Positions 34,344-45,474 of a stretch of 64,000 bases of DNA are shown here, in pieces. Source of the stretch: Zea mays (Eukaryota > Streptophyta > Magnoliopsida > Poales > Poaceae); the NCBI RefSeq assembly GCF_902167145.1, contig NC_050101.1, forward strand, positions 178,370,428 through 178,434,427, read 5' to 3'. The notes under the pieces were generated by a model. The model searched no databases. It had not been told where the DNA came from and saw only the letters and a program-made list of their open reading frames with translations. The position numbers were made by a program, and so were the translations under genes. Numbering within the stretch: the first letter of the stretch is position 1; each line of letters starts with the position of its first letter.

Positions 34344-34907
34344 GCCGACCGATGCGCCTATCATGGAGTGGGGAAGATACACAGTGGTTCGGGCCCACCG
34401 TTCGGTGTAGTTGGCGCGGTAGAGACCGTTAGCCGTGAGACTAGCGCTCGGGTCCCATACGAGAGTGAGATGAGCGGCGTGCGCGATGAAGGAGTGTCAG
34501 GTGAACGGGTCCGCGGCGCCAGCAACCCTCGCGCCGAGGTGTGCGGGTGGGGGTGACCCGCTGACAGGGAGACCCCAGGTGTCGGTGCCGAGTCACACCG
34601 TGGGCCGATCAGAAGGCTAGCTGAGTCGATTTGGAGCGTTTAGTCTAAGTTGCATTTTTTCTTTTCCCTTTTCTTTTTTGTTCCTTTCTTTATTTCTTTT
34701 ATTTTGTGTGTTTTATTCCTATTCCAACTTTCAATTTCAAACTTGCATCACAAACTAAAATACAAATGCAGTAATACAAGAATATCAACATGGGATGCAT
34801 GTTTTTGTATTACTTTAATGATAATGTATGTTTGCATGCTAAATAAATAAGGAGATCTACGTATTTAATTCCTCTCTCTTTATTAAATCAGAAATTTGGG
34901 CATTACA
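34344..34907 (-). mobile_element. Remnant gypsy LTR, 5'-end portion (oldest layer)
   Basis: It ends AAATTTGGGCATTACA at 34907. Read on the minus strand this is TGTAATGCCCAAATTT, a typical start of a Tekay/Del-like LTR. The next five bases, CGATG, nearly match CGAGG before 5275. The left part is GC-rich and the right part AT-rich, like the 5' part of the other LTRs here. Confidence 0.5.
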
Positions 34908-35034
34908 CGATGGCAGGCGCAGGCGAGGGCTGGAGTGGAGGGAGGTGAGGATGGTGGGCGTTTGGCGTGGGCGCGGAGGAGGCGAGGAGCACGGGATGTG
35001 CGCCGTTGCGTGGAGAGAGGGATGTGCGGGGCTT
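34908..35034. other. GC-rich, gene-like remnant between two retroelements
   Basis: This short GC-rich, purine-rich segment has the same character as 4881-5274. If the nested block is removed the two become adjacent, so it may be the other flank of the same old gene fragment. No frame is convincing. Confidence 0.3.
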
Positions 35035-36240
35035 TGAAAGGGAAATGTACCCTTGGGACATTTCTATAAGATTTTGGTGATTAAGTGCTCCACACAAATG
35101 CTTTGAGTAATATTTGTGTCAAAGACTTAAGAAGTGCAAATCAAGAGTAAAGGTATGTTTCTAAGACTTAGTACATTGTTTTGGAGACTAATGTATTGTG
35201 TCTAAGTGCTAGAAACAGGAAAAGACCAATTTGGAAAAGACTTGGCTGAGCAGCCAAGACTCTGCGCAGTCTGGGTACACCGGACTGTCCGGTGTGCCAG
35301 GCTGGCTCTGGCGAACTGGCTGCTCTCGGGTTTCGTCGGCGGCGTATGGCTATAAATCACCGGACTGTCCGCTGAGCCAACAGTCGGCCTGGCCAACGGT
35401 CGGCCACGTAATCCGCGGGCGACGCGTGACAGAGCCAACGGTCAGAAGGGGGCACCGGACTATCCGGTGTGCACCGGACAGTGTCCGGTGCGCCAACGGC
35501 TCTAGATCTTCAACGGTCGGTTGCGCCAAAATAGGAAAGAAATCTGCACCGGACAGTGTCCGGTGGTGCACCGGACTATCCGGTGCGCCAGGCGACAGAA
35601 GGCAAGAATTGCCTTCCTGGAATGCTCTCAACGGCTCCTAGCTGCCTTGGGGCTATAAAAGGGACCCCTAGGCGCATGGAGGAGTACACCAAGCATTCCT
35701 AAGCACCAAGACTCCAATTCCGCGCATTTGATTCTTTGTGATAGCAACTAGAGCTCCATTTGAGTAGAGAACTCCTCGGGTTGTGTTGTGAGCTCGAGTT
35801 GTGACTTGTGTGCGTGTTTGTGCTATGATTTTGTGTCTAGTGTGCGTTGCTCATCCCAGCCTTACTTCCGTGCTTCTTTGTGAACATCAAATTGTAAGGG
35901 CGAGAGGCTCCAAGTTGTGGAGATTCCTCGCAAGCGGGATATAGTAAAACAAAGCAAAACACCGTGGTATTCAAGTGGGTCTTTGGACCGCTTGAGAGGG
36001 GTTGATTGCAACCCTCGTCCGTTGGGACGCCACAACGTGGAGTAGGCAAGTGTTGGACTTGGCCGAACCACGGGATAAACCACTGTGCCTATCTGTGTTG
36101 ATCTTCTTGTGGTTATCGTGTCTTGCAAGAACTCCTCTCTAGCCACTTGGCTTTATTGTGCTAACTCATAATCAAGTTTTGTGGCATTAAGTTTCAAGTT
36201 TTTACAGGATCACCTATTCACCCCCCTCTAGGTGCTCTCA
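35035..36240 (+). repeat. 5' LTR of the second Sirevirus
   Basis: Starts TGAAAGGGAAATGTACCC and ends CTCTAGGTGCTCTCA (1206 bp). It carries the same CACCGGAC palindromes (about 35278-35590) as the Opie-like LTR and a TATA box at 35653-35661. Confidence 0.9.
35653..35661 (+). promoter_or_regulatory. TATA box of the second Sirevirus LTR
   Basis: CTATAAAAG lies in GGGGCTATAAAAGGGACCCC, at the same place relative to the palindromes as in the Opie-like LTR. Confidence 0.75.
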
Positions 36241-36242
36241 AT

Positions 36243-36255
36243 TGGTATCAGAGTC
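36243..36255 (+). other. Primer binding site
   Basis: TGGTATCAGAGTC lies 2 bp after the LTR and matches initiator tRNA-Met for its first 11 bases. Confidence 0.85.
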
Positions 36256-36289
36256 GTTCTCTTCACGAAGGGACTAATCGCCCGAAGAG

Positions 36290-38659
36290 ATGGATCCTAA
36301 GGGAAAGGGGATGATGGTCAACGATAAGGAGAAGGAGACCATTTTCAACGAGCCGAGGGACGACAAAGGTACTGACTCCGGCTCGAGTCAAAAGAAGAAG
36401 GAAGGAAAGAAGAAGAGGCGCATCAAGAAGATCGTTTACTACGACGACAGCGACGAGTCCTCTTCTTCCCAAAAGGACAACGACGACAACAACCACGAGA
36501 AAAAGAAGACGGTTAACTCTAATTTTTCTTTCGATTATTCTCGTATTCCTCAAAGTACCAATGCTCATTTACTCTCCATTCCACTTAGTAAACCTCCTCA
36601 CTTTGATGGAGAGGACTACGGATTTTGGAGTCATAAAATGCGTAGTCACTTGTTCTCTCTCCATCCAAGAATATGGGAGATAGTAGAGAGTAGAATGCAA
36701 TTTGATAGTACTGATAGTCCCATATTTATCAATGAGCAAATTCACAAAAATGCACAAGCTACTACTATTCTTCTAGCATCATTGTGCAGGGATGAATACC
36801 ATAAGGTGAGCGGCTTGGATAACGCCAAGCAGATCTGGGACACTCTCAAGATCTCGCATGAGGGGAACAACGTCACCATGCTCACCAAGATGGAGTTGGT
36901 GGAAGGCGAACTAGGAAGGTTCACAATGATCAGGGGAGAGGAGCCAACCCAAACTTACAACAGGCTCAAGACCCTCATCAACAAAATAAGGAGCTATGGA
37001 AGCACGCGATGGACGGACCACGACGTCGTCCGCCTAATGCTAAGGTCTTTCACTGTCCTTGATCCACATCTTGTAAACAATATTCGTGAGAATCCTAGGT
37101 ACACCAAGATGACGCCCGAGGAAATACTTGGGAAGTTTGTAAGCGGGCGGATGATGATCAAGGAGGCAAGATACGTTGATGATGCGTTGAATGGCCCAAT
37201 CCACGAGCCTCAAACTGTTGCTCTCAAAGCAACGAGGAGCAAGGAAGTGCTACCTAGCAAGGTGGCACAAGTTGAGGTGGTAGGGCTCAATGAGGAAGAG
37301 ATGGCCCTCATCATCAAGCGTTTCAAGACGGCGCTAAGGGGTCGCAAGGAGCATCCCAACAAGAACAAGACAAAGGGGAAGCGCTCATGCTTCAAATGTG
37401 GTAAGATTGGCCATTTTATCGCTAATTGTCCCGATAATGATAGTGACCAGGAACAAGAGAAGAAGAGGGAAAAGAAGAAGGCCTACAAGAAGGCTAAGGG
37501 TGAGGCACACCTTGGCAAGGAGTGAGACTCGGATTGTTCGTCATCCGACTCCGACAACGAGGGACTCGCCGCCTCAGCCTTCAACAAATCGTCTCTCTTC
37601 CCCAACGAGCATCACACCTGCCTCATGGCAAAGGAGAAGAAGGTAAACACTCGAAAGACTACTTATGCTTCTTCTAGTGATGATGAATCTAGCGATGATG
37701 AAATAGATTATGCTAGTTTGTTCAAGGGCTTAGAAAGAACTAAGATTGATAAGATTAATGAATTAATCGATGCCTTGAATGATAAGAATAGATTGTTAGA
37801 AAAGCAAGAGGATCTTTTGTATGAAGAACATGATAAATTTGTAGAGGCACAAAAATCTCTTGTTTTAGAAGTTAAAAGGAATGAAATGCTTTCTTGTGAA
37901 CTATCTACTTGCCATGAGACCATTTCTAGTTTAAAAAATGTTAATGATGATTTAAATGCTAAACTAGAAGTAGCAAATAGATCTAACTCTTGTGTAGATC
38001 ATGTTGTAATTTGCAATAGGTGTAAAGACTTTAATGTTGATGCTTGTAGTGAACACCTAGTCTCTATTACAAAGTTAAATGATGAAGTGGTTAGTCTTAA
38101 TGCCCAACTTAAGACTAGCAAGAATGAATTTGACAAACTAAAATTTGCAAGGGATGCCTACACTATTGGTAGACACCCCTGAATTAAGGATGGGCTTGGC
38201 TTCAAGAGGGAAACCAAGAACTTAACAAGTCATAAGGCTCCCATTCCCGACAAGGAGAAAGGGAAGGCTCCTATGACTAATAGTAGTCAAAAGAATCATG
38301 CTTTCATTTATGGTGATAAGAGATATTCTAGAAATGTTCATAGGAGTTGTAATGATTCAAATGCCATGTTTGCTTCAAGTTCTTCCTATGTGCATGGTAG
38401 AGATATGCCTAGGAGAAATGTCATTCATCATATGCCTAGGAGAAATGTTGCTAATGTTACTAGGAAAATTAATGAACCTTCTACAATTTATCATGCTTGC
38501 AATGCTTCCTTTGCAATTTGTAGAAAGGATAAGAAGGTGATTGCTAGGAAATTAGGGGCAAAATGCAAGGGAGATAAAACTTGCATTTGGGTCCCTAAGA
38601 CCATTGTTACTAACCTTGTAGGACCCAACAAGAGTTGGGTACCTAAGACCCAAGCCTAA
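36290..38659 (+). pseudogene. gag: Gag of the second Sirevirus, interrupted by two stop codons
   Basis: It starts MDPKGKGMMVNDKEKE. A copia gag region and a zinc knuckle (CFKCGKIGHFIANC, about residues 367-380) are present. In-frame TGA codons occur at 37523-37525 and 38180-38182, and the same frame continues after each to the natural TAA at 38657-38659. The region after the knuckle is coiled-coil-like, as in the Opie-like gag. Only a fragment ending after the knuckle could be made. Confidence 0.88.
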
Positions 38660-38671
38660 TTTGCCTTGCAG

Positions 38672-41480
38672 GTTTATGCATCCGGGGGATCAAGCTGGAT
38701 TATCGACAGCGGATGCACAAACCACATGACGAGGGAGAAGAAGATGTTCACCTCCTACGTCAAGAACAAGGATTCCCAAGACTCAATCATATTCGGTGAC
38801 GGGAATCAAGGCAAGGTCAAAGGACTAGGGAAGATTGCCATTTCATCCGAGCACTCTATTTCTAATGTGTTTTTAGTTGAGTCGCTTGGATATAACTTAT
38901 TGTCTGTGAGTCATCTTTGTAATATGGGATATAATTGCTTATTCACAAATGTAGATGTGTCCGTCTTTACAAGGAGTGATGGTTCATTAGCTTTTAAGGG
39001 TGTATTAGACGGCAAACTCTACTTAGTTGATTTTGCAAAAGAGGAGGCCGGTCTAGATGCATGCTTAATTGCTAAGACTAGCATGGGCTGGCTGTGGCAT
39101 CGCCGATTAGCACATGTGGGGATGAAGAACCTTCACAAACTTCTAAAGGGAGAACATGTGATAGGTCTAACAAACGTAACCTTCGAAAAAGATAGACCTT
39201 GTGCAGCTTGTCAAGCAGGTAAACAGGTGGGAAGCTCTCATCATACCAAAAATGTGATGACCACATCAAGACCTTTGGAGTTGCTTCATATGGACCTCTT
39301 CGGACCCATCGCCTATCTAAGCATAGGAGGAAGTAAGTATGGTCTTGTTATAGTTGATGATTTTTCCCGCTTCACTTGGGTATTCTTTTTGCAGGATAAA
39401 TCTGAAACCCAATGGGCCCTCAAGCGCTTCCTAAGGAGAGCTCAAAATGAGTTTGAGCTCAAGGTGAAGAAGATAAGGAGCGACAACGGGTCCGAGTTCA
39501 AGAACCTTCAAGTGGAGGAGTACCTTGAGGAGGAAGGAATCAAGCACGAGTTCTCCGCTCCCTAAACACCATAGCAAAATGGTGTGGTAGAGAGGAAGAA
39601 CAGGACACTCATTGACATGGCAAGGACGATGCTTGGAGAGTTCAAGACGCCCGAGCGGTTTTGGTCAGAAGCCGTGAACACGGCTTGCCACGCCATAAAC
39701 CGGGTGTACCTTCATCGCCTCCTCAAGAAGACTTCGTATGAGCTTCTAACTGGTAACAAACCCAATGTGTCTTACTTTCGTGTATTTGGGAGCAAATGTT
39801 ATATTCTAGTGAAGAAAGGTAGAAATTCTAAGTTTGCTCCCAAAGCTGTAGAAGGGTTTTTGTTAGGTTATGACTCAAATACAAAGGCGTATAGGGTCTT
39901 CAACAAATCATCGGGTTTGGTTGAAGTCTGTAGCGACGTTGTATTTGATGAGACTAATGGCTCTCCAAGAGAGCAAGTTGTTGATCTTGATGATGTAGAT
40001 GAAGAAGACGTTCCAACGGCCGCAATACGCACCATGGCAATTGGAGATGTGCGGCCACAGGAACAAAAAGAGCAAGATCAACCATCTTCCTCAACAATGG
40101 TGCATCCCCCAACTCAAGACGATGAACAGGTTCATCAAGAGGAGGCGTGTGATCAAGGGGGAGCACAAGATGATCATGTAATGGAGGAAGAAGCACAACC
40201 GGCACCTCCAACTCAAGTTCGAGCGACGATTCAAAGGAATCATCCCGTCGACCAAATTTTGGGTGATATTAGCAAGGGAGTAACTACTCGCTCTAGATTA
40301 GTTAATTTTTGTGAGCATTACTCTTTTGTCTCTTCTATTGAGCCTTTCAGGGTAGAAGAGGCCTTGCTAGATCCGGACTGGGTGTTGGCCATGCAGGAAG
40401 AGCTCAACAACTTCAAGAGAAATGAAGTTTGGACACTGCTGCCTCGTCCCAAGCAAAACGTTGTGGGAACCAAGTGGGTGTTCCGCAACAAACAAGACGA
40501 GCACAGGGTGGTGACAAGGAACAAGGCACGACTTGTGGCAAAAGGTTATGCCCAAGTCGCAGGTTTGGACTTTGAGGAGACTTTTGCTCCTGTGGCTAGG
40601 CTAGAGTCAATTCGCATATTGTTAGCCTATGCTGCTCACCATTCTTTCAGGTTGTTCCAAATGGATGTGAAGAGCGCTTTCCTCAACGGACCAATCAAGG
40701 AGGAGGTGTACGTGGAGCAACCCCCTGGCTTCGAGGATGAACGGTACCCCGACCACGTATGTAAGCTCTCTAAGGCGCTCTATGGACTTAAGCAAGCCCC
40801 AAGAGCATGGTATGAATGCCTTAGAGACTTTTTAATTGCTAATGCTTTCAAGGTTGGGAAAGCCAATCCAACTTTATTCACTAAGACTTGTGATGATGAT
40901 CTTTTTGTGTGCCAAATTTATGTCGATGACATAATATTTGGTTCTACTAACCAAAAGTCTTGTGAAGAGTTTAGCAGGGTGATGACTCAGAAATTCGAGA
41001 TGTCAATGATGGGCGAGTTGAACTACTTCCTTGGGTTCCAAGTGAAGCAACTCAAGGATGGCACCTTCATCTCACAAACGAAGTATACACAAGACTTGCT
41101 CAAGAGGTTTGGGATAAAGGACGCCAAGCCCGCATAGACTCCAATGGGAACCGACGGACACGTCGACCTCAATAAAGGAGGTAAGTCCGTTGATCAAAAG
41201 GCATACCGGTCTATGATAGGGTCTTTACTTTATTTATGTGCTAGTAGACCGGATATTATGCTTAGCGTATGCATGTGTGCTAGATTTCAATCCGATCCAA
41301 GGGAGTGCCACCTAGTGGTCGTTAAGCGAATTCTTAGATATTTAGTCGCTACGCCGTGCTTCGGGATCTGGTATCCAAAGGGGTCTACCTTTGACTTAAT
41401 TGGATATTCAGACTCCGATTATGCTGGATGTAAGGTCGATAGGAAGAGTACATCGGGGACGTGCCAATTCTTAGGAAGGT
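38672..41480 (+). pseudogene. pol: Pol of the second Sirevirus, three stop codons, truncated in RNase H
   Basis: Starts VYASGGSSWIIDSGCTNHM (protease). It continues with HRRLAH, the integrase core, and reverse transcriptase with [11 protein letters not shown] near 40919. Stops lie at 39563-39565, 39572-39574 (both in the integrase) and 41135-41137 (end of reverse transcriptase). There is no frameshift. Unlike the Opie-like element, gag and pol share one frame here, separated only by the gag TAA. The RNase H frame ends in GTCQFLGR where the next LTR begins. Confidence 0.88.
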
Positions 41481-41800
41481 TGAAAGGGAAATGTGCCCTT
41501 GGGCCATTTCTAAGTATTTTGGTGATTAAGTGTCAACACAAGTGGAATTATGCAAAGTGCAAATCAAAAGTAAAGGTATGTTTCTATGACTTAGTACATT
41601 GTTTTAGAGACTAATGTATTGTGTCTAAGTGCTGGAAACAGGAGAAATCAAGTTGGAAAGAGATGGCTTTGTTCAGCCAAAGACAGCTCGGTCTGGGTGC
41701 ACCGGACTGTCCGGTGGTGCACCGTACAGTGTCCGGTGCCCCAGGCCGGCGGCTGTCAACTGGCTGCTCTCGGGAAGTAATTAACGGCGTACGGCTATAA
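41481..41800 (+). mobile_element. Sirevirus LTR fragment inserted in RNase H
   Basis: It starts TGAAAGGGAAATGTGCCC and follows the 35035 LTR for about 320 bp, including one CACCGGAC palindrome block, then ends near GGCTATAATTC. It is clearly more diverged from the 35035 LTR than two LTRs of one young element would be. It is therefore a fragment of a separate copy that landed in the pol gene and was later deleted from its 3' side. Confidence 0.75.
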
Positions 41801-41814
41801 TTCTACATGTTAGG

Positions 41815-42010
41815 AGGGTGCACGAAAGGACATAGAGAGAGTATTTGGGGTCCTAATAAAGGCTAATTTCATATTCTTGCTACCCTAAGTCATTCTTTTT
41901 CCACCAAATACTCAATGTGATTATACGTGCATGTATCGATCTCCATAATATGATCATCGAGGATGAGTATGGAGGATTATACGATGCAGATGACTATGAG
42001 GTAGAATGAT
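41815..42010 (+). pseudogene. PIF/Harbinger transposase, C-terminal fragment, decayed
   Basis: One frame reads ARKDIERVFGVL, the conserved block ending in the last catalytic Glu region of PIF/Harbinger transposases. It stops at a TAA, and a second frame continues with IIRACIDLHNMIIEDEYGG and ends at TGA (about 42010). The intact-looking counterpart is in the element at 49430-50730 (KDVECAFGVL, MRACVILHNMI). The following AT-rich tail (to about 42480) also resembles the tail of that element. Confidence 0.75.
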
Positions 42011-42266
42011 TTACTGGAGCATATTTGAGATCTGCACTATAGGAATAAGATTTTATTTTTATTATTTTTATGAATTATGTAATTTTATTTTTCCAAGTAA
42101 TGTATTTTTTATTTATCTTATAAATTATATATTTTTAAGTAATGTAATTTAAATTTGTTTATGAATTATGTACTTATTATTTATTTCAAGCAATGTAATT
42201 TTAATAATTTTTATGAACTGCGTAATTTTTATCTACTTATTTATTCTGTGATGTTTTTTCCACTAA

Positions 42267-42383
42267 GGGCTAGTTTGGGAACCCAAATTTTCCAAGAGAT
42301 TTTCATTTTCCCAAGGGAAATTAGTTTATTTTCCCTTAGGAAAATCGAAATCTATTGGGAAAATGGTGTTCCCAAACTAGCCC
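42267..42383. mobile_element. 117-bp Tourist-like MITE
   Basis: Its ends GGGCTAGTTTGGGAAC and GTTCCCAAACTAGCCC are perfect inverted repeats, flanked by TAA at 42264-42266 and 42384-42386. TAA/TTA target sites and G-rich ends are typical of PIF/Harbinger-related MITEs. It sits in the tail of the Harbinger remnant. Confidence 0.85.
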
Positions 42384-42714
42384 TAAAACATTTTTGTTTC
42401 ATTTACAATACAAATATATAACAGAAAAACTGATGTAGTGTTAAGATGGTTGTAGTTGTAGGCTGGCGATAATGACCCACCATAACGTCGTGGTAGATAA
42501 GAACTAACGATGTAACGATGTGTAGTGCGGTGGTGTAGTGCGCGGTGGATAGTGTGGTCGATATGTTAGATAAGAACCAACGATGTGTAGCGCCGTGGGG
42601 TGTGTGGTCGATACTGACTCGAGGACAGTAAAACAACCCTAAACCCGTTGGTTTCAGGTGGTTTATTTTATTGTTAGTAGGTACACAGCGAGCTGAACGA
42701 AGCTCCGTTAATTG

Positions 42715-43025
42715 CGCTCCGTTAATCCGACTTAAGCAATTGTTAATTATAAGTATCAGATCTGGTGCCGTACTAACCAGGACATCTGAATGCTTAATTA
42801 GCAGGCTAAGCAATAACTATATACTGCATCATCAATCAACCATATATATACAGGAGTCTCTGCTGGTCCATCTTGTTGCTTGTTCCAGCACGTCGTGTGT
42901 TGACGTCGATGGCGACGTACTCTTCAAGGAAGGAATGGAATGGACTGCAGTGCAGAGTGCATGCAACGACTGATGAGTATTTTGCTTTTCTTCTGTTTCC
43001 TTCAGTTTCACTGTTGCAGACACAC
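42715..43025 (+). repeat. Segment with an inverted relative at 61.9-62.5 kb
   Basis: Several blocks recur in the same order on the minus strand of 61938-62545: a TCAGATCTGGTGCCGTAC block, a GAGTCTCTGCTGGTCC block, GTGTTGACGTCGATGGC and ACTCTTCAAGGAAGGAATGG. This copy is shorter because of deletions. No ORF, tRNA or known microRNA sequence is evident, so its nature is unknown. Confidence 0.6.
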
Positions 43026-43044
43026 AGCCTGCCGCTGCTTCAAT

Positions 43045-43215
43045 GGGAATTTAGCTAAATTTAGTGTTTGATTTAATTTAGATAGCTCTAAAAATCAATT
43101 TATTCAGGGGAGGTGCTAATCTATCTCGTGTTGTACGTACAAAGGCCATGTCGTTATTGTTACTATTTAGAAATTTAATTTGAACGTATGTGTATATATA
43201 TAAGGGCATTTTAAA
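43045..43215 (+). repeat. Segment with an inverted relative at 50.7-50.95 kb
   Basis: Blocks shared with the minus strand of 50740-50945 include TTTAGTGTTTG, GGGAGGTGCTAATCT, CTCGTGTTG and TTTAAATGTTCAAGTTGC. It looks like a partial copy of a non-autonomous transposon with a Stowaway-like piece. Confidence 0.55.
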
Positions 43216-45474
43216 TGTTCAAGTTGCGTTCAGCAAGTAGTTGTTCCTCTTAGCAAGGATGACGCCATGCACGTCAGATTTGCATTGCGCAAAGCTGATG
43301 ACACCATGTACAGTACCATTACAATTAAGTAGGCCTACGTCCGGGAGGGTCAATGAAACCCAACCGAAAGCACCAACCAAAACATGATTGTATTAATGGG
43401 CCCGATCGTATTGGGTTGAACTAATACATATATACTAAAGGCCCACACGTATATATACATTCTGTTTGAGGATAAACAAAGAAAGAGAAGGATTGAATAA
43501 ATAAGGGTAGTAAGGTGCATGCACATCGCCACAGTTTTCATTTATAAGTGAGTGTAGAGTATAAAATACAAACTAAGTGGGTATGAATGCCGATTTGGAG
43601 CCAACAACCATGTTTTGAATTCTAATTTGTACACAATCTTAGCTATAGCTATACTTTATAGTAGTAGAGAATTTGTTTGGTACAACTCAACTCTGAGAGA
43701 CCCTTACATTCATAATTAATACCTGTTTGGATCCATTTGGCAAACAATTTGCCTCATAATTTTAGCACCTTGGGCTCCAAAACGGACTAGCTAATAAATT
43801 GTCTAATTGTTAGCTACAGTGCTGGTAAATTGTTTGTCCATTAGCTAGCTATTTGATCTTGCTAATAGCTGCTAACAGATTATATTATAAAAAGAAAAAA
43901 AGACGATCCTACTCTTGTCGTTTCTTTGCTTTCTTGGCTAATTATTGTTTGATGTGCAAGAATAAAACAGACAATTTACTATGTTTTAGATATCTATTAG
44001 CTAAGACCTCAAATATATCCTGCCTAATTGTTTACAAGCTAATTGTTAGCCAATGGCCCTTGCCTAGGCCGTGGCTTATGTCCTATTGCTCAGATTAGGA
44101 AGAGGAGGAAACTCTTTCATGTGAGCCCAGGGTGTTAGCGATACAAAGGTGGAGAAGGAGCTCTCACCATTAGTCTGTGAATGGGTGACTGTTGGGACGT
44201 AGATGTTGAGTTGGCCCTCCAAATTCACCGTGAACATCTCCCAAATGGGATTTTTTTTCAACATTTATGAGATTCCAGATCTAAGTTAGAGTTGCTCCAA
44301 GATAAAACTGGTGCTCCAGATATGGTTTTCTAGACTTGGAGTTGTATCAAAACATACCCACTATTGACAAGGCTAAAATTATTTTTGTAATAGTGTTGAG
44401 CACATGTCCTTGTCATCGAGCCTTACTTTAGTTTGGCATTTTAGTCTAACCGGAGCATTGCCAGGGCAATGGGATTACATTGGCATTACAAGGAATCTTA
44501 CTAGAAAATTTTAAATTTAGTAAGCAAACCGCATATGGTAGTAAACGATGGCAACGTACGGGTCGGGTGGAGCTAAAACTCTACTGCAATCGTAACAGTA
44601 AAGTCTACCTAAACCCGTCTGAGATCATATCGCCGATCTAATTTCAAATCCGTATCCAAACCTATCGGGATTTAAGTGGGTTTCGGATCACCCAATAGTT
44701 ATTACTCAGTCTACACCTTTAAACAATAATTCAGTTATAAACAGTTAAGTACAATCAATAATTAAATAATATCTACGGATTTTAAGTCTTCTCATGTTAA
44801 GCAGCAATAAAACATTTTATAAATCATTAGTCAAGTTACTTATTCAAAATAATTATTGTTGTATCTTAATCAATTTTTGCGCAAATAAAGAATAAACTAA
44901 ATTTCAGGTCGTGTATGTTACCCCAAATTAAAATAGAAATATGCACCAAAAAACCGCGAAACTTCAGGTTCTATGTAGGCGCACTTGTGGGTTAAAAACT
45001 TAAATCGGATTTTAGATTTTGGGTATGTAGATTAAATTGACATCCATGGTAGTCAAAATGGCAATAAAACCAAGCACGCATTGTAGCATTGGCAAGGCCG
45101 GCAACATATAAGTAATGTTCAAGATTCTCAAAGACCTCAGCGGATGATAATAGTATAGAGATAAAATCAGTCATGGTTCAGAACATACAAAGATTCACAG
45201 CCTATTATCCTTCCTATATATATACTATAATATGTATATAAGTTGCCAAGATATATAATTCAACAACAAGAACAAAGGGAAAAAAAAGAGAAGAAACTGA
45301 TCTAGGTGTCATCCCGCGATTGCATCCTTGTCGTCATGGCAATCACTCCAAGGACACATAGGTACCTCTACAAAGTAGTGCAGATGCAGTGACTCATATC
45401 TCTGCTGCCGTCTAGCTGAAGCCTGCAGAGACACCTAGATATAAGAATTGTTTGGAGATGGACGGTGCGGTGGC
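43216..45474. other. No recognisable gene; transposon scraps and the 3' flank of the channel gene
   Basis: Near 43730-44060 there is a MITE-like stretch with CTGTTTGGATCC and repeated TTAGCTA words. A GATGGCAACG-type hAT-like terminus lies near 44547. A sequence resembling a Helitron 5' end (TCTCTACTACTATAAAG on the minus strand) ends near 43672 without a detectable partner. About 45200-45474 would be the 3' UTR of the SLAH gene. Confidence 0.4.

Larger units (their letters stand above)
35035..41480 (+). mobile_element. Second Sirevirus (copia), 3'-truncated and decayed
   Basis: It has a 5' LTR, a primer site, and gag and pol in order, but it stops inside RNase H at 41480, where another Sirevirus LTR starts. 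Its LTR differs clearly from that of the Opie-like element, so it is a different Sirevirus family. The pentamer before it is GGCTT; the right target site is lost. Five in-frame stops interrupt gag and pol while the frame itself is kept. Confidence 0.9.

Noticed and set aside
41481..41800. Own 3' LTR of the second Sirevirus
   Set aside because: It differs from the 35035 LTR by many substitutions and indels and directly follows the middle of RNase H, so a separate copy is more likely.
42715..43025. MicroRNA precursor in the inverted-pair segment
   Set aside because: No long local hairpin and no recognisable mature plant microRNA sequence in either copy.
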